Positions 17,973-26,772 of a stretch of 64,000 bases of DNA are shown here, in pieces. The notes beneath the pieces were generated by a model that was given only the letters and a program-made list of their open reading frames with translations, did not search any database and had not been told where the DNA came from. This stretch comes from Saprospiraceae bacterium (lineage in GTDB: Bacteria; Bacteroidota; Bacteroidia; Chitinophagales; Saprospiraceae), in assembly GCA_016722295.1 (NCBI GenBank), contig JADKGL010000026.1:310001-374000 (forward strand), given 5' to 3'. Made by a program: the position numbers and the translations under genes. Positions within the stretch are counted from its first letter, which is position 1, and each line of letters begins with the position of its first letter.

Positions 17973-18581
17973 ATGTCATTTACACTTCCAGAATTAGCGT
18001 ATCCCGTTCAATCTTTAGAGCCAAATATTGATACTAAAACCATGGAAATTCACCATGGAAAACATCATGCCGCATATGTTACAAATGTAAACAATGCGAT
18101 AAAAGATACTCCAATGGATGCAATGAGCATTGAAGAACTAATGGCAAATTTGGACTTGACAAATATGCCTGTGCGCAACAATGGTGGAGGTCATTACAAT
18201 CACAGTTTATTCTGGACCTTACTTTCTCCACATGGAGGGGGAAATCCTTCGGGCAATGTAGCTCTAGCTATAAATGAACAATTCGGTTCTTTTGATGGCC
18301 TAAAAGAAAAATTGAGCCAAGCAGCAATGACTCGCTTTGGTTCAGGTTGGGCCTGGCTTTGTGTGCATAAAGGTGGCAAACTAGAAGTTTGTTCTACGCC
18401 AAATCAAGACAATCCGCTTATGCCAACTATCGGATGTGGCGGCACTCCTATCATCGGTATCGATGTGTGGGAGCACGCATATTATCTGCAATATCAAAAC
18501 CGCAGAGCAGATTACCTCGCGAATTTTTTCAATGTTTTGAATTGGGAAGTCGTAGAGTCAAGATTCAACACTTTCAAATAA
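17973..18581 (+). CDS. sodA: Superoxide dismutase, Mn/Fe type
   Basis: 202 residues, a complete Mn/Fe superoxide dismutase that converts superoxide to peroxide and oxygen. Metal ligands are visible as His27 (in MEIHHGKHH), His77 (in HYNHSLFW), Asp164 and His168 (in DVWEHAYYL). Gln145 in NQDNPLM, with Gly-Gly before HYNH, is the arrangement typical of manganese or cambialistic enzymes rather than strict iron forms. No signal peptide, so cytoplasmic. cutC begins 4 bases after its stop codon, so the two are probably co-transcribed. Confidence 0.95.
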   Translation: MSFTLPELAYPVQSLEPNIDTKTMEIHHGKHHAAYVTNVNNAIKDTPMDAMSIEELMANLDLTNMPVRNNGGGHYNHSLFWTLLSPHGGGNPSGNVALAINEQFGSFDGLKEKLSQAAMTRFGSGWAWLCVHKGGKLEVCSTPNQDNPLMPTIGCGGTPIIGIDVWEHAYYLQYQNRRADYLANFFNVLNWEVVESRFNTFK

Positions 18582-18585
18582 ATCT

Positions 18586-19314
18586 ATGCAAGCTCGTAGT
18601 ATAACCTACGAACTTTGTACATCAACTATTGATGCTGTCCAATTAGCACAAAACTACCAATTACATGGCATTGAGCTTTGTAATGTATTATCTATTGGTG
18701 GCATTAGTCCTAGTCTTAGTTTTTTGAAACAAAGTAGGGATATTTTCAAAGGGGAAATTTCAGTATTAATTCGTCCAAGACCGGGTAATTTCGTGTATAA
18801 TTCACCTGAAAAGACATTAATATTGGACGAAATTCAGCTTTTTGTTGATTGCGGAATGGACACAATCGTATTTGGCTGCCTTGATGAGCAAAATCAAGTT
18901 GATTTCGATTTCTTATCAATAATAAAAAGTAAAGCTCCTATATGCAAACTATGTTTTCATAGAGCATTTGATGATATCTCCGATCAAAGCAGTGCTTTGG
19001 AAAGTCTAATTGATTGCGGCATAGATAGAGTGCTGACTTCGGGTGGCAAACAATCAGCACATTTAGGCGCTGAAAAGCTAAAACAGCTCATCGTTCAAGC
19101 CAATGATAGAATAGAAGTAATGCCTGGCGCAGGAGTCAATGCAAGTAATATTCAAGAAATACTAAGAACTACTGGAGCAAAAAGAATCCATTTTTCTCTT
19201 ACCCAAAGGCTAAAAAATTATGAATCTATCATGGATCTCGGAGAGATCTCACAAATTCAAAAAGCAGAGCTTGAAAAATTACTTGAAATACAGTTGGAGC
19301 TTGCTCAAAATTAA
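18586..19314 (+). CDS. cutC: Copper homeostasis protein CutC
   Basis: 242 residues with a TIM-barrel fold and the CutC signatures ISVLIRPRPGNFVY, CFHRAFDD, LTSGGKQSAH and VMPGAGVN. CutC was linked to copper tolerance in E. coli; its biochemical activity is still uncertain. Being only 4 bases after sodA suggests a shared role in metal or oxidative stress. The stop codon at 19312-19314 coincides with the first three bases of the second structured repeat, so the transcript runs straight into that element. Confidence 0.92.
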   Translation: MQARSITYELCTSTIDAVQLAQNYQLHGIELCNVLSIGGISPSLSFLKQSRDIFKGEISVLIRPRPGNFVYNSPEKTLILDEIQLFVDCGMDTIVFGCLDEQNQVDFDFLSIIKSKAPICKLCFHRAFDDISDQSSALESLIDCGIDRVLTSGGKQSAHLGAEKLKQLIVQANDRIEVMPGAGVNASNIQEILRTTGAKRIHFSLTQRLKNYESIMDLGEISQIQKAELEKLLEIQLELAQN

Positions 19315-19544
19315 AATTAAATCTTTTTCAACAGCATAGTAATATAAATTCGTTAAGAATTGGCGAAGCCTTGGAGCCAATTTAGAATTTATATTACGGT
19401 TTTGCGTAGCAAAAATGCCTTTGAAAAAGTGCCCTTTCTTTTGGTTCGTTTTCTTTGGATGAACGACTGGCTATCGAGTGATACAAAATCACTCGATAAG
19501 GAGAGAACTGACTTATCCTTAAGTCAGCCTCAAAGAAAATGAAC
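19312..19544 (+). repeat. Structured intergenic repeat, copy 2
   Basis: Its first 105 bases (19312-19416) are identical to copy 1 and carry the same long stem-loop (19339-19351 pairs with 19385-19397). The later hairpins recur but are rearranged. GTTCGTTTTCTTTG at 19444-19457 pairs with 19531-19544 and here encloses the other two: ATCGAGTGA at 19473-19481 with 19489-19497, and CTGACTTA at 19508-19515 with 19520-19527. The last keeps the TCCT loop of copy 1, while stem positions 4-7 and their partners have changed together. It starts on the cutC stop codon. Confidence 0.85.
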
Positions 19545-19720
19545 TTATTTAGACTAAGAAAACTGATTTTGCAATACCTCGCAAAATATTAATCAAAAGA
19601 AGTGCACAATTTTTTAAGGATTTTTTGTAAAATACTAGTATGTCAAAATAAAGAATTCAACATAAAAGCCTCAATTATAGAGCAATTAAAGTATTTAAGC
19701 AGACCCTAAGTAGACTCCAA

Positions 19721-20683
19721 TTATAGAATTGTATTGATCAATTTATCCACATTCAAACCATCAGCTTCAGCCTTATAATTCAATACGATACGATGGCGAA
19801 GTACTAATGCTGCTATAGCTTGTACATCTTCAATATCTGGAGAATACTTTCCACGCAAAGCACCATGACATTTAGCTCCCAATACTAAATTTTGAGAGGC
19901 TCTAGGTCCAGCTCCCCAACTTACATAAGAGTTAACCTCTTTGGTCGCTTTATCCGTATTCGGTCTGGTTCTAGAAGCTAATGAAACTGCATATTCCAAC
20001 ACATTATCCGCTATTGGGATCTTCCGTACCAAGGCTTGAAATGCTAGAATTTGGCTTCCATTCAATACATTTTTGACAGCTGGTTTATGATCAGAAGTCG
20101 TTTGTTTTACGATCGTAAGTTCTTCTTGATAGTTGGGATAGCCCAATGGAATATTAAACATAAAGCGATCCAACTGAGCTTCGGGCAATGGATAAGTTCC
20201 TTCTTGTTCGATTGGATTTTGTGTAGCCAAAACAAAGAAAGGACTCGGCAATATATGATTTACACCAGCAACAGTTACTTTACGTTCTTGCATGGCTTCA
20301 AGAAGAGCTGACTGAGTCTTTGGAGGCGTACGATTGATTTCATCAGCCAACAAAATATTTGCAAACAATGGCCCTTTATTGAATTTAAATTTTCGATCCT
20401 CGTCTAAGACTTCAGAACCTGTGATATCAGAGGGCATCAAATCGGGTGTGAATTGAATTCTTTTGAAGTCTAGATCTAAAGCTTGAGCTATAGTATTGAT
20501 CAATAAAGTCTTAGCTAGTCCAGGTACTCCTACGAGCAAACTATGGCCATTGCTAAATAAAGATATTAAAGTAGCCTTAACGACATCCTTTTGACCAACG
20601 ATGACTTTTGAAATCTCCGTTTGGAGATCTTGATATGAGGAAGACAAGGCGTCTATTCCTTCTACGTCTGATTTGAATTGCAT
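19721..20683 (-). CDS. MoxR family AAA+ ATPase
   Basis: 320 residues, full length. Walker A is GVPGLAKT (52-59) and Walker B LLADEINR (111-118), followed by the MoxR helix region PPKTQSALLEAMQERKVTVA, sensor-1 LATQNPIEQEGTYPLPEAQL and the C-terminal AAA lid. MoxR proteins act as chaperone-like ATPases that mature or insert metal into partner proteins, usually beside DUF58 and von Willebrand factor A genes. No such partners are in this window, so the client is unknown. The nearest neighbour upstream is transcribed divergently. Confidence 0.93.
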   Translation of the reverse strand: MQFKSDVEGIDALSSSYQDLQTEISKVIVGQKDVVKATLISLFSNGHSLLVGVPGLAKTLLINTIAQALDLDFKRIQFTPDLMPSDITGSEVLDEDRKFKFNKGPLFANILLADEINRTPPKTQSALLEAMQERKVTVAGVNHILPSPFFVLATQNPIEQEGTYPLPEAQLDRFMFNIPLGYPNYQEELTIVKQTTSDHKPAVKNVLNGSQILAFQALVRKIPIADNVLEYAVSLASRTRPNTDKATKEVNSYVSWGAGPRASQNLVLGAKCHGALRGKYSPDIEDVQAIAALVLRHRIVLNYKAEADGLNVDKLINTIL

Positions 20684-20954
20684 GTAATACTATTAGGTTT
20701 ACTTGACGAATCAATTTTTATCCTAAAATAAAAATTCATTTTATCGCTGTACAAACGTTTATACTTGAAAAATTGTTGCGAGTTATTGTCTTTTGCGTTT
20801 TACTAATATTTTAATCAAATTCCAATATTTTGTAATTTGTTGGAGTCTAAATAAAAGCAATTGTTAAATTAGTTTTGTGATTAAGTAACTAATTTTTATA
20901 TTTGGCGATGCTTGTTGAATATTAGAGCATAGATCCCTTTCATCAAAAAATAAT

Positions 20955-21161
20955 ATGATGTCGAAACACAAGAGTCTTTTCATTTTATTTTTCCTTTGTC
21001 TAAGTCTATATATCCTCGCACAAAAATACGACTTCAACTGGATGTTTGGCTATGAATTTGGACCACTAGATCCATTGGATTCGACTGAAGGAGTGAATCG
21101 ACTGAGTTTCGACACTGAAGTTGGAAATCCAAGATTGAATTCATTGAATTGTTCAAATTAA
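20955..21161 (+). pseudogene. Truncated remnant of a surface protein
   Basis: 68 residues: a signal peptide (LFILFFLCLSLYILAQ) followed by a short segment YDFNWMFGYEFGPL. This resembles the mature N-terminus of large T9SS-exported Saprospirales proteins (an NW-x-FGY start followed by a statement of measured values). The frame then stops 12 bases before the next gene. Most likely it is the 5' stub of a once larger gene whose remainder was replaced or lost, though a genuine small secreted protein cannot be excluded. Confidence 0.45.
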
Positions 21162-21173
21162 TAAATCAATTTT

Positions 21174-22115
21174 ATGAAATGTAGATTATTTTTATTTCTA
21201 TTTATAATTTTATGTATAGATAATTTATGTTGCCAAATAAAAGATTTTGAAGGCAATATTTATGATACCGTACAGATTGGTAATCAAACTTGGTTAACAA
21301 GTAATATACGATCCAAGTTTTATTCAGACGGGAATCCTGTTAAAAGCACAGATTATAAATGTGCTAACGGCAATTGTCTAAATATTGACACTTTTGGGCT
21401 TTTATACAATTTTTCAGGACTCACTAAAAATGAAACCACAAAGAGGATTCAAGGAATATGTCCATCTGGATTTCTTATTCCTACACCTAATGAATGGCAT
21501 CAATTAATGTTAAGTTTAAACGCCGATACCACATGGCTTTGGAAAGGAGCATACAATTATGTTTCAGATAAAGTTATTTCTCAACAATACGGGGGATCAA
21601 ATTCTTCTGGACTTTCAATTGTTCCATCTGGAGTAAATGCATTAGGAAGTTATTATAATTTTGGTAGAGGCGAGTTTTATAAATTAATTGATTCACTAAT
21701 AGTTAAAGGTATTACAGTATTTTTTGATGGATCAACGAATGGAACAATAAGAATTGATACTTTTTTAACTCAAGCAATCGCTAAATCTAGTGATCAATAT
21801 CTGCCATGCAGATGTATAAAGAAGTCGAATTTAACCCTAGTAACAGGTATAAATAATAAACTAAAATTTAATATTTACCCTAACCCATCTATAGATGGCA
21901 ATATTACCGTTGACTTAAGCGAAGAATTAATAAATAGGAAATTTGAATTACAAATATTTTCTGATTTAGGCATTTTGGTTTATCGCACCACAGATATTAG
22001 TTCTGCAAAAATTAATTTAGTTCTTCCAAGGGGACTTTATGTTGCCAAAATAGTAAATCCTGAAAATAGTATACCATATATACATTCTAAAAAAGTTGTA
22101 TTGTTGAATTATTAA
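21174..22115 (+). CDS. FISUMP-domain protein with T9SS sorting signal
   Basis: 313 residues. A signal peptide is at 1-20 (ends NLCCQ). A FISUMP domain (Fibrobacter succinogenes major paralogous domain) spans about 22-215, recognised by FEGNIYDTVQIGNQTWLTSN and CPSGFLIPTPNEWHQL. A T9SS type A sorting domain is at about 225-313 (FNIYPNPSIDGNITVDL, ending in KKVVLLNY). It should be exported by T9SS to the surface; FISUMP domains have no known activity. It follows the truncated 68-residue frame by 12 bases and may have shared its promoter. Confidence 0.85.
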   Translation: MKCRLFLFLFIILCIDNLCCQIKDFEGNIYDTVQIGNQTWLTSNIRSKFYSDGNPVKSTDYKCANGNCLNIDTFGLLYNFSGLTKNETTKRIQGICPSGFLIPTPNEWHQLMLSLNADTTWLWKGAYNYVSDKVISQQYGGSNSSGLSIVPSGVNALGSYYNFGRGEFYKLIDSLIVKGITVFFDGSTNGTIRIDTFLTQAIAKSSDQYLPCRCIKKSNLTLVTGINNKLKFNIYPNPSIDGNITVDLSEELINRKFELQIFSDLGILVYRTTDISSAKINLVLPRGLYVAKIVNPENSIPYIHSKKVVLLNY

Positions 22116-22148
22116 TTTACTAAAACAGTTTTGACTTAATTTTTGAAC

Positions 22149-22985
22149 TTAAACATAAAACTCAATTATACTGCTCCCTCCATCGCCACTTGAACTGATT
22201 CGTTTGACCAATTCATTGTATTTTAGTTCTTCTTCAATCCTTGATTTCAAAATTCCTTGGCCTTTCCCGTGTATGATTCGGACTTGTGCTATTTTAAATC
22301 GTATGGCTTTGGCTATATATTCTTGAAATTTGCTCATCTGCTCTTCAATGATGTACTTCTGCCTACTCTTATTTATTTTTTCGTCGTAATGTAAATCCAG
22401 TTCAAGTTGAAACGCAGACAATTCAATGATTTCATTTCGTGTATTTATTTTTTTGGGTTTATTCTTTTGATTGGGAAAGTCATGAAGAGGGGACAAATCG
22501 ACATCCATAGTTTTTGATGCTTTATAATATGGATTTTTTGTCAATTCCGCGATTTGAAACAAAGATAAAAAATGCATTGGCCTGTCATTTATGATTCGAA
22601 TAAAATGAGTGTTAGAGAACAATGCAGAGGTATTGGGCTTTAAAGATTTTTCGATAGGTTTCGGAAAGTGTTTGTGTTTGATCTCTGTCTTAAGTTCAGC
22701 TTTTGAATCAAAAATTTCTTTCGAAAAAGTGCTCATTTCTACAGCACTCATTGCGATTAATTTTCCATGAGCATGAGTCGTCATCAGATCGGCTCTCCAC
22801 CATTTAAAATCGATCATCACATCATCCCAACTATCATTGAGGAGATACATTTTGTACTGATTGGCGCGTCCCAAATAATCAAATTCTGGCTCCAAACAAA
22901 CTCCTATCCCAAGCAATGGAATATCCTCTTCATATTCTGAAGGCAGTTTGGTAATACTAGGCCTAAGGTTGAGAAGAATTTCCAT
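22149..22985 (-). CDS. Smr-domain protein (DUF2027 type)
   Basis: 278 residues, no signal peptide. The N-terminal two thirds match the DUF2027 region found before Smr domains in Bacteroidota (IGVCLEPEFDYLGRANQYKM). The C-terminal about 75 residues are a Smr domain, with its LDLHYDE start and the RIIHGKGQGILKSRI core. Smr domains bind or nick nucleic acid, and MutS2-linked ones act in recombination or ribosome rescue. Standing alone here, the target is unknown. It is separated from the PASTA gene by 115 bases on the same strand. Confidence 0.85.
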   Translation of the reverse strand: MEILLNLRPSITKLPSEYEEDIPLLGIGVCLEPEFDYLGRANQYKMYLLNDSWDDVMIDFKWWRADLMTTHAHGKLIAMSAVEMSTFSKEIFDSKAELKTEIKHKHFPKPIEKSLKPNTSALFSNTHFIRIINDRPMHFLSLFQIAELTKNPYYKASKTMDVDLSPLHDFPNQKNKPKKINTRNEIIELSAFQLELDLHYDEKINKSRQKYIIEEQMSKFQEYIAKAIRFKIAQVRIIHGKGQGILKSRIEEELKYNELVKRISSSGDGGSSIIEFYV

Positions 22986-23100
22986 GAATTTCTAAAAAAA
23001 GTTTGTTATTCATTTCTGAAACGCAGAGAACTACGTTTTGATCTAAAAATTAATTTTTAAGTTGATTACTAAAGTAACAATAGCAAATCCTACTACATAT

Positions 23101-23940
23101 TTACTCGCAATTTTCTGGCTTTGCTTGTTGTAAGGTTAGATTCATTTTGCTACCCATTTTCATTTTTGAAGAACTGCTGTATTCTGGGTATTGGCTTATA
23201 ACATATGCATTGTTGATATCAGTGATCTCTCCTGACTCTTCGATCTGTCCTACATCGATATCAGAAGCACTCAATATAAATTTTACTTCAGCTAATGTCT
23301 TGCATTTCAAATCTGGAATTTCTACATCACCACCATTTTTATTTGATACGATGAAATGTAAAGTATCTCCTTTGAATAAAGCGATATTGGCATTTTTACT
23401 TTTTGCATCCAATACCAATTGATTTTTATAATACACTTTTAATATATGCCCTTCTGGACCGGAATCATATTCATAGCCGATGATATTTGCACGTAGATCA
23501 AATGAATTGTTTAGTTCAGGAATTTTATGTTCCAATTTTTTTCCATACAAATCTGGTAGGTTGCTCGACATAATAATGTCAGCTTGATACCTTGTCGTCG
23601 TAACATAGATTTTATGGCCACGTTTTACTATTGATTTTGGTTTTGGTACTTGTGAAATAATTATTCCTCCCGGCTTTCCGACAAGATGTATTGAGTCCGT
23701 TATTTGAATTTCAAAGCCTTTTGCTAAAGCATGTTTTTTTGCTTTATTCACTTCAATTCCTTCATATTTTGCAATGGTCAATTTCTGTCCATGATTCGTA
23801 TAGAAGTTCAGAAAAAATGAATTCAACAACCATAATATAACAAATAAAATTCCAATACGTATGATGGTGTATCGAAATATTCTGCTTTTGATAAAATCAA
23901 GCAGCTCTGAAAATTTAAATTTACTATCAGTTTGATTCAT
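23101..23940 (-). CDS. Membrane-anchored PASTA-domain protein
   Basis: 279 residues. A short cytoplasmic start is followed by one transmembrane helix (about 24-45, IGILFVILWLLNSFFLNF). Three PASTA-like repeats face the periplasm (about 50-115, 118-195 and 200-272), with hallmarks such as LPDLYGKK and IPDLKCKTLAEVKFILSASD. PASTA domains bind peptidoglycan fragments or beta-lactams in Ser/Thr kinases and penicillin-binding proteins; here there is no kinase or transpeptidase domain. The start overlaps the end of the D-Ala-D-Ala ligase gene by 14 bases, so the two are translationally coupled and a shared role in cell-wall synthesis is likely. Confidence 0.88.
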   Translation of the reverse strand: MNQTDSKFKFSELLDFIKSRIFRYTIIRIGILFVILWLLNSFFLNFYTNHGQKLTIAKYEGIEVNKAKKHALAKGFEIQITDSIHLVGKPGGIIISQVPKPKSIVKRGHKIYVTTTRYQADIIMSSNLPDLYGKKLEHKIPELNNSFDLRANIIGYEYDSGPEGHILKVYYKNQLVLDAKSKNANIALFKGDTLHFIVSNKNGGDVEIPDLKCKTLAEVKFILSASDIDVGQIEESGEITDINNAYVISQYPEYSSSSKMKMGSKMNLTLQQAKPENCE

Positions 23941-26587
23941 TTGTACCGAATTCTATTATTTTATCTATAAAATCATATGGCTTATATCCATTGATTGCTG
24001 TCTGATGAAATATACAAGTAGCTGGTGTCATTCCAGGAAGTGAATTTACTTCAATAATAATCGTCTCTGCCTTAAGATCATCATATATTCTTACAAAGGC
24101 ATCGATTCGAGCATATCCTTGGATATTTAAAATTTTTGCTACCTGTAAAAGGGAAGCTTTTACTTGGCTTGCTATCTGTTGATATTCCTCTTGATTTTTT
24201 CCAAAGCGCGGTGGTGTCAAATTTTGACCTTCTCCAGCTAAAAATTTTTCTTCCAAACTCAAAACTTCTCCGCTGCTCAATGCCTCTGAAGGTTCAAAAA
24301 TCTCATAAGAAAAACTTTTACGATTGCCATGTGTAAGCATTCCTCCAGTAATTTCCAAAAACTGTATGCAGTCTTTTTTAGAGATTAACTCTTCGATGAG
24401 CACTTCATTTTTTTGTGGAAACTCTTCATTCCATTCGAGTGATAATTGCTGTCTCTCCACATCAGAAATTGCAGCGTCATTTCGAAACAAAAGATCTAAA
24501 TATTGAGCAAATGTTTCTTTTGAACTTATTTTTTTTACCGCACTGCTACAACCATCATCAACAGGTTTTGCGATGAATGGAAAATTGAACTCAGAGAATA
24601 CTTGATTTAAGAAAGAATCTCTTTGCACTGCATAATTTTCTTTAGTCATCAAAAGTTGTTTTGCAACTGGAAAACCATGTTCCTTTAACAACTGTAAGGT
24701 ATTGTATTTATGGATCGTAATCATAGAAGAATCTGGTCCACTTCCATTATAAGGAATACCATATTTTTCACATTCTCTTTGCACAGTGCCATCTTCACCT
24801 GGTCTACCATGCAATGCAATAAAAGCAAAATAATTATTCTCTTTTAGCTCTTGAAAACTAAGTTTTTTGGGTTGGAAACTATAGTCTTCACTGCTATATT
24901 TTTTAAGCAATAATTGGCATTCTTGACGAATAGTTTGAATGGCTGGATGAACTTTATCGTCATTGATTTTATCTCTTATATCATCTGCATTATCTTTCAG
25001 CATGTAATGAATCGGAATTTGGATTAATTCCATAGAGTCAGGATTGCCTTTCAAAAAAACTGGTATTGGAATATACTTATCTGAACTTGATAATTTTTCA
25101 TAAATATTTCTGCCACTCTCCATTGAGATATGTCGTTCGAAAGAGTAGCCACCCATAATCACTGCGACTGGACGTCTGCTTTGATTGGTTTGTTTCATCT
25201 GCTGAATAGCATCATCCAAATTTTTTAACAAGGTTTCATTATTTGAAAATTCAATTTGCTTTTGAATTCTTTCCCAAATTGATGTTCGAATAATGTAGCT
25301 TAAAAACTGTGATGGATTCAATCCTATTTCAGCTGCTTGATGGAAGAAAAAAGAGGATGGCAACATACCGGATGTTGTATTCGGATCATTCAAAAATATC
25401 GTTCCATTGGCTTGAATAAATCCATCGATTCGAGCATAAGTATTAAACTCAAATAATTCAAATAATCGAACACATTCATTTCTGATATTCTGAATAGATT
25501 GATCTTCGATTTCTATTGGTGTAACTTTTCGAGATAGCCCAGGAAGATATTTCGAACGATAATCATAGAGTTGTTGCCCTTTGATAATTTCCGTTGGAGG
25601 AAGTGCAATCGCTGAACCAAATTCATCGCGAATGACAATACATGAAAACTCTCTCCCTTGTATAAATGATTCTACAATAATTTTAGTCTCAGTATATTTA
25701 CTTTCAAGAAATAATTTTTCTTCAGATGTATTTTCTAAAAAATGAAGTAATTCTGTCGGTGTATAAATCCACTGATAGGATATTTTAATAGGCAATCCTA
25801 GACCTTCGCGAATATCAGAATGGGTTTTAATGAATTTTTGCTTTGCATCTTGCGACAATAAAGTCCAAGCTTCTTTTTCCCAACTAAAGCAAAAAAAAGC
25901 GAGATGCATCGCCCGATCCAAATCTGTAATCAGTGCTTCACTCGAAAGTATAGATACACCAATAGAAGATCCTTGATTGGCTGGTCGTATGACACATGGA
26001 AATCCTATCTCCGATTCAATTTTGTGGTACAACTGTTGAAGTTCTTGCTGTCTCCATTTTTCTTTCGACAATACGATTACTTGTGGCACTGAAAAACCAG
26101 CGTGTTCCATCATTTTTTTCTGAAAGCTTTTGTCCATCCCAATCGCTGATGGTAAGATTCCAGAACCTGTATATGGTATTTTTAAATATTCTAATATCCC
26201 TTGAATCTGACCATCTTCGCCAAAACTTCCATGAAGGCAAAGGAAAGCAAAGTCTATCTTCGACTTTAATTCAGAAAGCGTCACTTTTTTACCAACTTTT
26301 GAAATCATTTCTTCAATTTCAGAAGTAGTCAAATGTGGTAAACTTTCTGCATAAATCTGATATTCTGATTCACTCTTTGGAATAAACTGAACAGGAGGAT
26401 AAAAATCACGTATCGTTCCTTTATACAAATAAGGCCAATCGAGTTCAATTATATTTCCAAGACTATCTAAAAACAACGGAAGCGGTGTGAATAATGTCTT
26501 ATTCAAATTATCATATACTGTCCTTCCACCAGCAAATGAAATCTCTCTTTCCCGCGACGATCCTCCAAAAATGATACCTACTCTCAT
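23927..26587 (-). CDS. ddl: Double-length D-alanine-D-alanine ligase (two fused copies)
   Basis: 886 residues, about 2.5 times the usual Ddl length, because two ATP-grasp ligase units are fused. Unit 1 (about 1-440) begins FGGSSREREIS, has GSSIGV near 206-211 and the Lys-Tyr pair 346-347. Its Mg-binding segment reads ARIDGF (Asp388) and then NDPNTTSGM, with Asp401 where the family has Glu. Unit 2 (about 474-886) begins MGGYSFERHIS, has a Lys-Phe pair at 781-782 in place of Lys-Tyr, and the standard IEVNSLPGMT (Glu846, Asn848). Each half departs from the consensus at a different place. It should make D-Ala-D-Ala for peptidoglycan in the cytoplasm; whether both halves act, or one is regulatory, is open. 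Confidence 0.85.
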   Translation of the reverse strand: MRVGIIFGGSSREREISFAGGRTVYDNLNKTLFTPLPLFLDSLGNIIELDWPYLYKGTIRDFYPPVQFIPKSESEYQIYAESLPHLTTSEIEEMISKVGKKVTLSELKSKIDFAFLCLHGSFGEDGQIQGILEYLKIPYTGSGILPSAIGMDKSFQKKMMEHAGFSVPQVIVLSKEKWRQQELQQLYHKIESEIGFPCVIRPANQGSSIGVSILSSEALITDLDRAMHLAFFCFSWEKEAWTLLSQDAKQKFIKTHSDIREGLGLPIKISYQWIYTPTELLHFLENTSEEKLFLESKYTETKIIVESFIQGREFSCIVIRDEFGSAIALPPTEIIKGQQLYDYRSKYLPGLSRKVTPIEIEDQSIQNIRNECVRLFELFEFNTYARIDGFIQANGTIFLNDPNTTSGMLPSSFFFHQAAEIGLNPSQFLSYIIRTSIWERIQKQIEFSNNETLLKNLDDAIQQMKQTNQSRRPVAVIMGGYSFERHISMESGRNIYEKLSSSDKYIPIPVFLKGNPDSMELIQIPIHYMLKDNADDIRDKINDDKVHPAIQTIRQECQLLLKKYSSEDYSFQPKKLSFQELKENNYFAFIALHGRPGEDGTVQRECEKYGIPYNGSGPDSSMITIHKYNTLQLLKEHGFPVAKQLLMTKENYAVQRDSFLNQVFSEFNFPFIAKPVDDGCSSAVKKISSKETFAQYLDLLFRNDAAISDVERQQLSLEWNEEFPQKNEVLIEELISKKDCIQFLEITGGMLTHGNRKSFSYEIFEPSEALSSGEVLSLEEKFLAGEGQNLTPPRFGKNQEEYQQIASQVKASLLQVAKILNIQGYARIDAFVRIYDDLKAETIIIEVNSLPGMTPATCIFHQTAINGYKPYDFIDKIIEFGTNESN

Positions 26588-26603
26588 GCAACACGAATGA
26601 CCG

Positions 26604-26611
26604 CAAAAGTA
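26604..26611 (-). promoter_or_regulatory. Possible -7 promoter box of the ddl gene
   Basis: On the minus strand this reads TACTTTTG, matching TAnnTTTG, 16 bases before the ddl start codon. No clear -33 element was found. Confidence 0.38.
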
Positions 26612-26717
26612 ATGAATTTTGCTCTAAAGTCCTTTACTATAATAATTCAATCGATATCCTAGGTAAAATATAGTTAAATCCGAAGTCTTTTATTGAAAAC
26701 AGCATAAGCATTTATAT

Positions 26718-26751
26718 TTTGATTAAAATCCAATCAAAGCGTTTAATTTTG
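26718..26751 (+). promoter_or_regulatory. Promoter of the GH30-like gene
   Basis: TTTG at 26718-26721 and TAATTTTG at 26744-26751 match the Bacteroidota -33 and -7 boxes with a 22-base spacer. The start codon chosen for the gene lies 21 bases downstream. Confidence 0.55.
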
Positions 26752-26772
26752 TCCAAATTAAATCTCAGCACA

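Noticed and set aside
19360..19542. 60-residue plus-strand open frame
   Set aside because: Inside the second repeat copy, with no counterpart in the first and no protein features.
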